In this document: positions 36,247 through 44,573 of the stretch, one piece after another | Layout of the letters: each line of letters starts with the position of its first letter | How positions within the stretch are numbered: position 1 is the first letter of the stretch | Source of the DNA: Chitinophaga rupis | GTDB lineage: Bacteria > Bacteroidota > Bacteroidia > Chitinophagales > Chitinophagaceae | DNA length: 64,000 nucleotides | Assembly (NCBI RefSeq): GCF_900109685.1 | Contig: NZ_FOBB01000002.1 | Span: 1,296,085-1,360,084 of the forward strand | Direction of reading: 5' to 3' | Made by a program: the position numbers and the translations under genes | Notes under the pieces: generated by a model | Told to the model about the DNA's origin: nothing | Seen by the model: the letters and a program-made list of their open reading frames with translations, nothing else | Databases searched by the model: none

Positions 36247-36711
36247 ATGAAGCTGCGTTCTGTTACACAGGAAATCATTTGCTCATTATTGATCATACTG
36301 TTTGTTTATACCGGGTTGAATAAGCTGCTGGATTATGAAAAATTCAGGTTTGAATTAGGACGATCGCCTTTTTTACAGGACCTGGCTCCCTTCATAGCAC
36401 GGACGCTCCCGGTGGGCGAGCTTATGATAGCATTGCTGATCATCCTCAAACGTACGCGGTTATTGGGCGTCTATTTATCTTTTGCCCTCATGGCATTGTT
36501 CACCGGATATATATGGCTGATGTTACATGATGCCAATGATCTGCCCTGCAGCTGTGGGGGAGTGCTGGCTGCCATGTCCTGGAACGACCACCTGATATTT
36601 AATATAGCCTTTACCGTACTTGCCCTGATAGCCATTTTATTACAAGACAGGATTAATGCCTCATCAGCCCAAAAGCAGGTGCCCCGGCCTGCACGGAATA
36701 CAGGGATCTGA
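36247..36711 (+). CDS. MauE/DoxX-like membrane protein
   Basis: 154 residues from the ATG at 36247. Four membrane helices and the conserved PCSCGG motif after helix three are the marks of MauE-type proteins, which are linked to periplasmic disulfide formation or heme/quinone chemistry. The two Cys in CSC could form a redox-active pair. An ORF start at 36046 overlaps the AraC gene and is rejected. It lies 46 bases before a gene for a secreted eight-Cys peptide, which is a plausible substrate. Confidence 0.85.
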   Translation: MKLRSVTQEIICSLLIILFVYTGLNKLLDYEKFRFELGRSPFLQDLAPFIARTLPVGELMIALLIILKRTRLLGVYLSFALMALFTGYIWLMLHDANDLPCSCGGVLAAMSWNDHLIFNIAFTVLALIAILLQDRINASSAQKQVPRPARNTGI

Positions 36712-36757
36712 CCCATATTTCTTAATCCATATTTCTTAACCATTAAACTTTACCCTC

Positions 36758-37105
36758 ATGAAACGGTTAAAGATCGGCCTGCTGCCGATAGCTGCCCTGT
36801 TGGGAATCATGCTAACAGCAGCTACAAAAGCAGACCTGCCAAAAAGTAAAAAGAAAGCCGCCAGAGCATTTCAGTGTGACCCGTCCAACCCCAATGATTA
36901 CTGTTCTATGAACTTTGAAGGGCTCATATTCTATAATTCTGCCGCAGGGTGTACAGGTCAATTTACAGACTGTCCTCTTTTCATTCTTGGCACGCCGGTA
37001 AGCCACCCAACCACAGGGGTGGATTGCAGTGCAGGAACAAACTACTTCTGTTGCCTTAAGATCATTAGCGGTACACCCAATGTACTTTGTAAGGGAACGC
37101 TATAA
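36758..37105 (+). CDS. Secreted Cys-rich peptide (DUF6520-like leader)
   Basis: 115 residues: a signal peptide (about 1-25, KIGLLPIAALLGIMLTAATKA), a basic stretch (KSKKKAARA) and a mature part of about 75 residues with eight Cys (including an adjacent FCCLK pair). The leader resembles the DUF6520 group of small Bacteroidota proteins, but I am not sure of the family. Eight Cys next to a MauE redox protein suggests up to four disulfides made outside the cytoplasm. A strong terminator follows. Confidence 0.75.
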   Translation: MKRLKIGLLPIAALLGIMLTAATKADLPKSKKKAARAFQCDPSNPNDYCSMNFEGLIFYNSAAGCTGQFTDCPLFILGTPVSHPTTGVDCSAGTNYFCCLKIISGTPNVLCKGTL

Positions 37106-37137
37106 CAGTAGCTCCCGGTAAACAAACTATACAGGGC

Positions 37138-37168
37138 GCTCGCCCGCCTTTTTTGACGGGCGAGCCTT
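37138..37168 (+). terminator. Hairpin terminator after the Cys-rich peptide gene
   Basis: GCTCGCCCG (37138-37146) pairs with CGGGCGAGC (37157-37165), loop of ten bases rich in T, followed by CTTTCAT. It may limit transcription into the beta-propeller gene and set a high ratio of peptide to propeller. Confidence 0.65.
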
Positions 37169-37187
37169 TCATATTCATACTACTGCA

Positions 37188-38225
37188 ATGATTAAAAATA
37201 TTATAGCCATACTGGCCGGTGTTGTGCTGGTGCTTTTTATATTGAAAAGTACTGCCCGCCTGCCCAATGAAAAGCCGAATGGCTTTAAGCGGAAACTGAC
37301 TGTGAACCCGCTTATGCCACTAAAGCAGGCGCCGCTGAAAGTTGCATTGGAAAGTATCTGTGGTACAAAATCCGGGGACATTTATTTTACGACACCTCAT
37401 CCCGGATGGCTCATCCGGCTTGATACCACGCTTACCCGGCAGGATACCTTTGCATTTGGATTACCTGCGCACCATGAGATACCGGGAGCCCATGAGACGG
37501 TTGCAGACGCTCCGCGGGCATTTCTTTTCGCTAATAATATTCCCGCTGTATACAGCGGGAACTGGGAACAGCAATCATTCGATACGCTGTACCAGCCTGC
37601 CAATACATTTTCACGCGGAGTATATATGCCGCCGGACAATATCGTATTGCGTGTGTTGGACAGCAGCCTGCAACGGCAACGGCTGCAGCGGATAAACATT
37701 CATACCAAACATATTGAAGCGGAGAGCGATCTGTTTGCAACACAGCAAAACGGGGGATTTGACCGGGATGGATTATTAAGATATGATACCGCAACAAAAA
37801 GACTTTTTTATATTGAATTGTACCGGAATGCCTTTTATTGTATGGATACAAGCCTGCGTTTATTATATACCGGCCACACCATTGATACCCTGGCGCATAA
37901 CCCCATATCAGTGCAATGGGTAAAGTGGGAAAATGAAAAGCGGCTGATGCCCGCCAAAGCCAGAACCAGTGTAACCCAGGACGCGGTGGTGGCAAACGGG
38001 TACCTGTTCGTTCTCTCCAATTTGAAAGCGGACAATGAAAGAGGGTGGATCTTTAATCATAATGCTGTAGTGGATATGTACCGGGTTCAGGATGGAAGCT
38101 ATTACGGCAGCTTTTACATTCCCCGGTATAATGATGAAAAATTAAAATCGTTTACTGTTTATAATGATAGGGTAGTAGCCCTGTATACAAGCCAGGTGGC
38201 CACTTTTAAGTGGCAGAATCAATGA
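37188..38225 (+). CDS. Membrane-anchored beta-propeller-like protein
   Basis: 345 residues: an N-terminal membrane anchor (about 3-20, with no lipobox Cys) and about 300 residues of repeated beta-strand patterns (ESICGTKSGDIYFTTPHPGWLIRLD and FDRDGLLRYDTATKRLFYIELYRN), resembling six-bladed propellers of the BF3164 type. Function unknown; such proteins often bind peptides or polymers in the periplasm. It is the last gene of a same-strand group AraC, MauE, Cys-rich peptide, propeller. Confidence 0.65.
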   Translation: MIKNIIAILAGVVLVLFILKSTARLPNEKPNGFKRKLTVNPLMPLKQAPLKVALESICGTKSGDIYFTTPHPGWLIRLDTTLTRQDTFAFGLPAHHEIPGAHETVADAPRAFLFANNIPAVYSGNWEQQSFDTLYQPANTFSRGVYMPPDNIVLRVLDSSLQRQRLQRINIHTKHIEAESDLFATQQNGGFDRDGLLRYDTATKRLFYIELYRNAFYCMDTSLRLLYTGHTIDTLAHNPISVQWVKWENEKRLMPAKARTSVTQDAVVANGYLFVLSNLKADNERGWIFNHNAVVDMYRVQDGSYYGSFYIPRYNDEKLKSFTVYNDRVVALYTSQVATFKWQNQ

Positions 38226-38227
38226 AC

Positions 38228-38290
38228 AATTAGTAATGAATAATTTAGTACCTCATATTGCGTGTGCTGCAGGGCTTTAAGATGGTGCGG
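38228..38290. repeat. Remnant of an AATTATTCATT-type element
   Basis: AACAATTAGTAATGAATAAT followed by TTAGTACCTCATATTGCGTGT resembles the left arm and adjoining core of the element at 53663 (AATGAATAAT, then a GCGTATTGCATGT stretch). No matching right arm is visible, so I call it a decayed copy. Confidence 0.45.
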
Positions 38291-38358
38291 TGGTAAGAGA
38301 GCCGCTGCAAAAAATAACGTAAATTCATATACCGACTGCGCCCCCTAAATGGTAGTAT

Positions 38359-40539
38359 ATGTTATTTTTTGGCATCCGGCTTAACCTCGTGATCTTTTGT
38401 ATTATCCTGCTGGAGATCATTATTTTTTGTAACCAGTTACAGACCTTCCTGGCCAGGCGTCATGAAAAAGAACGGCTATGGCACCTGATACTGGTAGGGC
38501 TGTTAATATTATATAACCTGGCAGAGAATCTCATTATTCTGCCGGACCCGCATATACCTGTACCCATTACCCTGCAGATCATTATTAACCAGGGTTTCGG
38601 GTACCTGGTGACCGCTTACATGCCGTATTATTGTGTAAGAACAACCCGGCTGCAGGGATTGGAATTTCACCGCAAATATGGGTTCCTGTTCCTGGTAGTG
38701 CCCTTTTTCGTTTTTTTTGTTGGCTATTTTCCTGTTACCCACGATCTTCCCAATACCTTATTATATACCTATATTATTACGGCCGCATATGCCTGCTACG
38801 CCCTGTTTGACCTGGCCAGGGTACTTATAAAAACCCATCGCAGGGAAAAGAACTGGCCCGTTTTCCGGGAAAGGCTCTGGATCTATGCCTCCCTGTTTTT
38901 CTGGTGCAGCTCCCCGGTGATAGGCGTTTTCCTGGAACAACCTAACTGGGTGGTGGGCGTGTTCAATAACATTGTGTTCATGTTGCTGAATGTAACACTG
39001 CTGCGGCAAACCGTGCAAAAATCCAAAGAAGAGTACATACAGCTGCAGCAATACGCCCTGAATCTGGAGAAAGAAGTGGACAAACAAACGGCCGCGCTTA
39101 AGAGATCCAATGAGCAAAGGACCAATGCCTTTGTGAACCTGGTGCATGAAACCAAAACGCCCATCACCCTCATGAATAACTACCTGGAAGAGTATATCCA
39201 GAAACAGGGTTATAATGAGGACCTGCTGATTGTAAAGCGGAACCTGGCCAAGCTAAATAATGATATCAGCAACCTGTTTGACCTGGAGCGGTATGATAAG
39301 GGACTGCCCATTTATAACTATGCCCAGGTGATCAGCTTTAGCCAGGTGGTAACAGATAATTTGATCCTGTTCCGGAGCTACTGCCGTAAAAAGAAGCTGA
39401 CCCTGAAGGAAAATGTAGCGCAGGATCTGCTCATGAAGGCCGATCCCGAGGCGGTAAGCCGTATTGTAGTGAACCTGGTGGAGAATGCCATTAAATATAC
39501 CGAAGAAGGTGGAGAGATCAGCGTTTCCCTGGAAGCATCCGGCAACCAGCTGCGTTTTACGGTGCGGGATAACGGTATCGGTATTGAGCCGGGGCTGCAG
39601 AAAAAGATCTTTGAGCCCTACTACCAGATCAATATGCAAAAGAAAAGCGCCCAGGGTATGGGCCTGGGTATGCCTATGCTTAAAAAGATCGTGGACAGCC
39701 TGCAAGGGAAGATCATCATTGACAGCAATCCCCAAAAAGAGAAAGGCACCCGTATTACCGTGCTGCTGAACCGGCATGTGCTTAGCAAAAATGAGGCGGT
39801 AGCAGAGGACTTTAAGATCAGCACATCCTCCGGGCTGGAGGTGTCGGACTTTAACATCAGCGATACCAGCTATGACCCCCGCAAGCAAACCATTCTGCTG
39901 GTAGAGGATAACCAGGCCATGATCAGCTACCTGCTAAAAAAGCTGATGGAGAAATATAATGTATGCGTAGCGTTTAACGGTAATGAAGCCCTGGGAAAAG
40001 TAAAGAGCTACCCGGTTCCGCCTGACCTGATCATTTCCGATGTGATGATGGACAAGGTAGACGGGTTCAAATTTGCCCGCATTATTTCCGAAAGCCCGGA
40101 CTATAACCATATCCCGTTTATTTTCCTGTCGGCCAGGTTCACCAATAAAGACAAGCTGGAAGGGTTGAAGCTGGGCGCCCTGGATTATATCCCCAAACCC
40201 TTCCGTATGGAGGAGCTGATCCAGAAGATCAATTCCGTGCTGGATAATGCCCTTAGGCAGAAAAAAAGCCTGCTAAACAATACCATCAGAGCCCTGCAGA
40301 AAGTAGAAAACCTGGATCTTAAACAGGCCTCCGGCGGTTTCGAGTTCAACTGCAGCCAGTATAACCTTACCACCCGGGAGGTGGATATAGCCCGGTTAAT
40401 TTGCGGCGGACAGTCCTATAAAGAGATCGGAGATAGCCTGTTTATTGCTGAGCGAACGGTTAAAAAACACGTACAAAACATCTTTGAAAAAGCCAGTGTA
40501 TCCAATAAGGTACAGCTGATAAATAAGCTGCAGGCATAA
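38359..40539 (+). CDS. Hybrid histidine kinase fused to receiver and LuxR-type HTH
   Basis: 726 residues. About seven membrane helices (residues 5-215), a coiled coil (220-252), HisKA with FVNLVHETKTPITL (His263), HATPase with NLVENAIKYTEEGGE and RDNGIGIEPG plus GMGLGMP, a receiver domain (about 510-630) with ILLVEDNQ and Asp561 in LIISDVMMD, and a C-terminal LuxR-type helix-turn-helix (about 665-720, LTTREVDIARLICGGQSYKEI and ERTVKKHVQNIFEKA). Sensor, kinase, phosphoacceptor and DNA-binding domain are in one membrane-bound chain. Typical SusR-like hybrids have a periplasmic sensor and AraC HTH; this one has neither. A soluble kinase gene follows 181 bases later. Confidence 0.88.
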   Translation: MLFFGIRLNLVIFCIILLEIIIFCNQLQTFLARRHEKERLWHLILVGLLILYNLAENLIILPDPHIPVPITLQIIINQGFGYLVTAYMPYYCVRTTRLQGLEFHRKYGFLFLVVPFFVFFVGYFPVTHDLPNTLLYTYIITAAYACYALFDLARVLIKTHRREKNWPVFRERLWIYASLFFWCSSPVIGVFLEQPNWVVGVFNNIVFMLLNVTLLRQTVQKSKEEYIQLQQYALNLEKEVDKQTAALKRSNEQRTNAFVNLVHETKTPITLMNNYLEEYIQKQGYNEDLLIVKRNLAKLNNDISNLFDLERYDKGLPIYNYAQVISFSQVVTDNLILFRSYCRKKKLTLKENVAQDLLMKADPEAVSRIVVNLVENAIKYTEEGGEISVSLEASGNQLRFTVRDNGIGIEPGLQKKIFEPYYQINMQKKSAQGMGLGMPMLKKIVDSLQGKIIIDSNPQKEKGTRITVLLNRHVLSKNEAVAEDFKISTSSGLEVSDFNISDTSYDPRKQTILLVEDNQAMISYLLKKLMEKYNVCVAFNGNEALGKVKSYPVPPDLIISDVMMDKVDGFKFARIISESPDYNHIPFIFLSARFTNKDKLEGLKLGALDYIPKPFRMEELIQKINSVLDNALRQKKSLLNNTIRALQKVENLDLKQASGGFEFNCSQYNLTTREVDIARLICGGQSYKEIGDSLFIAERTVKKHVQNIFEKASVSNKVQLINKLQA

Positions 40540-40720
40540 TTGCTATCCATTACGAGCAAAATTTAATCCTGCCAGGCGCCCCGCGAAACCCTTACTGGCA
40601 GCGAATACTACTAATTTGTACGTATAAAAATAGTACAAAGTCCTTATTGTCTTTTCTTTCCTAACGCATGAAATTGCCCTTATTCCGCGCGCCCATCAAC
40701 CGAATATAAAAATTATCCCC

Positions 40721-41464
40721 ATGCGTTTGTCCGAGAAAGAAGTAACCGAACAACCCTCGTTTGAGGTGCTGAAATCCATTTTTCATACTACCCTGCATGA
40801 AATTGGTGTGCCTATCAACGGCGTGGTAACCGCAGCCACCTTTTTGAAACGGGAGATAGAGAATGGAGATCCGGCATTTGTACAGGAGCTTTTACAAATG
40901 ATATTTTCAGCAGCGAATAACCTGAATGAGATCTTTGAACGGGTGAGAGAGGTAGTAAGGCAGGAAAACCAGCAAAAGTTTCAAATTATGGAAACCTATT
41001 TTGATTTCAGGAAATGGCTGGATAATGTGCTGTTATCCATGTCGGCCCTTTTTATGGACAAAACAATCTCGGTAGTAAAGCAGGTAACCAAAGATTTCCC
41101 GTCTTTTATTTATGTGGATAAGGTGTACCTGACCCAGATTGTCTATAATCTACTTATGAATGCCTTAAAATATAGTCCGCCCGGCACGGTGGTATCTGTT
41201 ACCTGTTTTGCGGATACTGACAGGTTTAGTATAGAGATCACGGACCAGGGCATCGGCATTTCCACCGCCGAGCTGCCACTGATCTTCCAGGAATACCGGC
41301 AGCTGGCCAATGGGTTTAAAACCCAGCTGGGGGGTATTGGTCTGGGGCTTTCTATTATAAAGAACTTAACGGAAGCCATGGACGGTATCATTACCGTAAA
41401 AAGCGAGATTGGTGTAGGCAGCACGTTTACGGTTAGTTTTCCATTAAGGAGCGAGCCGGCCTGA
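40721..41464 (+). CDS. Soluble histidine kinase without a sensor domain
   Basis: 247 residues: a HisKA-like region with FHTTLHEIGVPIN (His26) at the extreme N terminus, then HATPase with NLLMNALKYSPPG, ITDQGIGIS and GGIGLGLSII. No membrane helix, PAS or GAF domain is visible. The H-box has EIGVP where EL(K/R)TP is usual. It probably works with the membrane-bound hybrid kinase just upstream, perhaps feeding its receiver. A TTTGTAC-N11-GTACAAA inverted repeat at 40615-40639 lies before the gene. Confidence 0.83.
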   Translation: MRLSEKEVTEQPSFEVLKSIFHTTLHEIGVPINGVVTAATFLKREIENGDPAFVQELLQMIFSAANNLNEIFERVREVVRQENQQKFQIMETYFDFRKWLDNVLLSMSALFMDKTISVVKQVTKDFPSFIYVDKVYLTQIVYNLLMNALKYSPPGTVVSVTCFADTDRFSIEITDQGIGISTAELPLIFQEYRQLANGFKTQLGGIGLGLSIIKNLTEAMDGIITVKSEIGVGSTFTVSFPLRSEPA

Positions 41465-41520
41465 GTCCATTATTTGTAAGCCAAATCTGTACAGCAGCTG
41501 AGGGCTGCCCGTGTTTTTCA

Positions 41521-41547
41521 AATTGTGTCGGCACAGCCGGCACAATT
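41521..41547. promoter_or_regulatory. Compact GC-rich hairpin of unknown role
   Basis: ATTGTGTCGGC (41522-41532) and GCCGGCACAAT (41536-41546) pair with one mismatch around a 3-base centre; flanking A and T extend the pairing. No T run follows on either side, so it is not a standard terminator. It lies 57 bases after the kinase gene in a 295-base gap before the S8 protease gene; the rest of the gap holds only a second, weaker palindrome near 41620 (AGCTTCCAAACTTTGGAAAGCT-like). Confidence 0.45.
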
Positions 41548-41759
41548 GCAAACCAATCTCCCCATTTCAGCGGTTTCCACGAGCAATTCAGTAAATAGAA
41601 TATCTATGAAAGTTTTAGCTTCCAAACTTTGGAAAGCTATTAGGAATTCCGGAAAAAAAGTATTAATTAGTATTGTAAATCTCCTATAACCGGATCATTG
41701 CCCCACCAGCCTGTTGACCAGACTTTATGTAATCCTATTCACCCTCAAAAATCCCATTT

Positions 41760-44207
41760 ATGCAAAACACTTTTACGGGTATCCTTTTAACCCTGGCCTG
41801 CCTCATTGCAAGCAATACAACTGCACAGCGGTATTTTAAAATGGAGCAGGGAAAGCAGGTTAATTTCCATGCATCTGATCAAAAATTTATTGCTCATACT
41901 TTGACCGCGCTTCCTAAAAATGCACCGGTAATGCTCAATAGCAGTATTACGATTGATTCGTCGAAAAGCCTGGGCAATACAGGGCTTACGCTGCTGCACA
42001 TCAGTCACAGGGCCGCTATGGATGCCCGGCTGCTGCAGTCTGCAGGAAGGCAAAGCAAGCAGTTTGATTATATTACCCCGGTGCTGTTAACCGAAGATGG
42101 AAAGGAGATCGGGTCGCTGACAGACCGGATCATGGTTAAACTGAAAAGTGGCATCCGCGTAGGGCAGCTCAGTGAGCTGTTAAGTAAAATGAATGCCAGC
42201 ATCGCCAGGCCATATGCGTTTGATAAAAATGTTTATTTCATTCAGCTTCCTAAAGACTCTGTGAATTATGGGCTTGAAATTTCCTACAGGTTGTTACAGA
42301 CCGGATTGTTCCAATATGCGGAACCTGATTATTTATTGTTTGTGAAAGGAGCGACCAATGATCCTTTTTTTAATCAGCAATGGTCGCTGAACAACACAAG
42401 GCAACGCTGGGGAATAGCAGGCGATGATATAAAAGCAACTGCCGCCTGGGACATTACAACGGGATGCAGTAATATTCGCGTAGCCGTGTTGGATATAGGC
42501 GTTGACCTAACCCATCCGGACCTGCAGGCGAACTTATTACCGGGATTTGATGCAACAGGCGGAGGGAGTGCCGGTGGGCCCAACGGTGATAATATTTCAC
42601 ATGGCACCAACTGCACAGGAATTATTGGGGCAGTAGCTAATAATGGTATAGGAACAGTGGGAATTGCCTATAATTGCCGAATACTACCTGTGCGGATCTT
42701 TCAGGGAATACCCGGTCCTCCTGATAATGATATTGTAGCAACAGCTGCCTGGCTGGCTGGAGGAATAGACTGGGCCTGGCAGCAGGGAGCAGATGTGCTC
42801 AGCTGTTCCTGGAGCACAACAATAGGTCAGGCAGCTATTCAGCAGGCCATTAGCAATGCTGTTACACAAGGCCGTGGAGGCCGGGGGGCCATTATATGCG
42901 TAGCTACAGGAAATGATAACAGTGCAGCCATCAGCTTTCCGGCCGCTGATCCTGATGTAATTGCTGTAGGCGCTACCAGCCCTTGTGATCAGCGAAAATC
43001 ACCCTCTTCCTGCGATGGGGAAAACTGGTGGGGCAGTAACTACGGTAGTGGGTTAGATGTAGTAGCACCTGGGGTGAAAATTTATACCACAGATCTGCAA
43101 GGCGCTAATGGTGATGATCCCAGTGACTACGATAGTATTTTTAACGGAACTTCCTCCGCAACCCCGCATGTGGCTGCTACTGCAGCCCTTATATTTTCGG
43201 TAAACCCCAATCTGACCGGTCTGCAGGCCCGCCGGATACTGGAGACAACGGTAGATAAAGTGGGCGGATATTCTTATACCGGAGTATTGGACCAGCTTAA
43301 CGGAAACTGGAATAATGAAATGGGATATGGAAGGATCAATGCCTTTCAGGCCGTGTTAACAGCGGCTGGCGGCGGTATTACCGGCGCTGGTAGCAACTGT
43401 GGCGCTGCTACTTACAATATCTACAATCTGCCCGCTACTGCTGCCGGAACCACCTGGAGCATCAGCAATACATCCATTGCCAGCTTAGTTCCTAATGGCA
43501 ATAGTGTTACCGTGAACACACTTAGCAGCGGTACCGTAACCTTATATGCGGATGTTGCCGTTACATGTGGTACCCCCATGCATTTTTCCAAAACGATCAC
43601 TATTAACGCGGTAAATCCTCCCGTTCCACAATACACCTGGAGAGGTGACTGTCCGGGCACCAAAGGGTATTGCGCAAATTCCGGCACTTATTATGCCATC
43701 AACATTCCTCCCGGGGTTACTTATCAGTATTCTTACAATAATTCCACCTGGACCAGTACGTCCACTGCGCCGTATTTCCATGTTGCCTGTGATCAGAGCA
43801 TAGATTTTTATGTGAGGGCTGTTGGATGTTCAGGCAATTTATCGCCTACTTATCACCAGCATGTTACTGCGCTTAGCGATAAAATATGCCACCCCGGTGG
43901 GGCGGTACGTATGGCAAATGACAGTATACCGTCACTTAAAGCAGCGGTTGTTACGGATACTATTGCTTTTAAAGTATATCCGGTTCCGGCTACGACTAAT
44001 CTGAATGTTTCATTCAATAAGGCGTATTTAAAATCCATCAAAGCGGTAAAGATATTGAACATAGCAGGCGTAGTGATCCAACAATTTAACTATGGAGAAG
44101 GTATTTATACCACCAATATTAATGTGAGCAGGATAAAGCCAGGCATGTATATTATACAGGCGTTTGATGGTGTAGAATGGTTGAGCCGGAAGATCATTAT
44201 TCAGTAA
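41760..44207 (+). CDS. S8 (subtilisin-like) serine protease with T9SS sorting domain
   Basis: 815 residues. Signal peptide (1-22), a propeptide-like region (about 30-195), a catalytic domain with Asp245 (AVLDIGVDLTHPDL), His281 (ISHGTNCTGIIG) and Ser465 (FNGTSSATPHVAA), an Ig-like region (about 540-720), and a C-terminal type IX secretion domain (about 738-815, FKVYPVPATTNLNVSFN to GMYIIQAFDG and RKIIIQ). It should cross the outer membrane by T9SS and be released or anchored after domain removal. A strong terminator follows at once. It is transcribed alone. Confidence 0.93.
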   Translation: MQNTFTGILLTLACLIASNTTAQRYFKMEQGKQVNFHASDQKFIAHTLTALPKNAPVMLNSSITIDSSKSLGNTGLTLLHISHRAAMDARLLQSAGRQSKQFDYITPVLLTEDGKEIGSLTDRIMVKLKSGIRVGQLSELLSKMNASIARPYAFDKNVYFIQLPKDSVNYGLEISYRLLQTGLFQYAEPDYLLFVKGATNDPFFNQQWSLNNTRQRWGIAGDDIKATAAWDITTGCSNIRVAVLDIGVDLTHPDLQANLLPGFDATGGGSAGGPNGDNISHGTNCTGIIGAVANNGIGTVGIAYNCRILPVRIFQGIPGPPDNDIVATAAWLAGGIDWAWQQGADVLSCSWSTTIGQAAIQQAISNAVTQGRGGRGAIICVATGNDNSAAISFPAADPDVIAVGATSPCDQRKSPSSCDGENWWGSNYGSGLDVVAPGVKIYTTDLQGANGDDPSDYDSIFNGTSSATPHVAATAALIFSVNPNLTGLQARRILETTVDKVGGYSYTGVLDQLNGNWNNEMGYGRINAFQAVLTAAGGGITGAGSNCGAATYNIYNLPATAAGTTWSISNTSIASLVPNGNSVTVNTLSSGTVTLYADVAVTCGTPMHFSKTITINAVNPPVPQYTWRGDCPGTKGYCANSGTYYAINIPPGVTYQYSYNNSTWTSTSTAPYFHVACDQSIDFYVRAVGCSGNLSPTYHQHVTALSDKICHPGGAVRMANDSIPSLKAAVVTDTIAFKVYPVPATTNLNVSFNKAYLKSIKAVKILNIAGVVIQQFNYGEGIYTTNINVSRIKPGMYIIQAFDGVEWLSRKIIIQ

Positions 44208-44220
44208 ACGGGTATGTATA

Positions 44221-44259
44221 ACTTTCCAGCAGTGAAACATTGCTGGAAAGTTATTTTTC
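44221..44259 (+). terminator. Intrinsic terminator after the S8 protease gene
   Basis: Perfect 11-bp stem ACTTTCCAGCA (44221-44231) / TGCTGGAAAGT (44241-44251), 9-base loop, then TATTTTT. Confidence 0.9.
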
Positions 44260-44573
44260 TGAGAGGATGGAAGATGCTAATAAGCTGTGTGGTGAATCGG
44301 AGATGTAAGGAAGGGAGTGGAAATGAATGGGTTAAGTGGTTTTTGTTATTTAACATAATGTAAATTATAGGGTAAAATAGTTCCTGCACTGATGTAACAT
44401 AGGTTACAGTTTTTCAGCCCACTTTGCGGAGTGCCGTTGCTACCATCATTTAATTTTCGCTGCATGCTTTTATCCGCTTTTGGCTTATTTTTTTTCATTG
44501 TGGAGATACGCATTTTCCCTATTTTAGAATTATTTAGTTTTATTACTAGTAATTTATTCTGTTTTGCAAGCAT
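44260..44573. other. AT-rich intergenic region, no feature recognised
   Basis: About 310 bases between the S8 terminator and the HrgA-like gene. Distinctly AT-rich, with no TAnnTTTG promoter match and no clear hairpin. A minus-strand ORF spanning it is judged spurious. Confidence 0.55.

Noticed and set aside
41521..41547. Intrinsic terminator after the soluble kinase
   Set aside because: The stem is good, but neither side has a T run; listed as a hairpin of unknown role instead.
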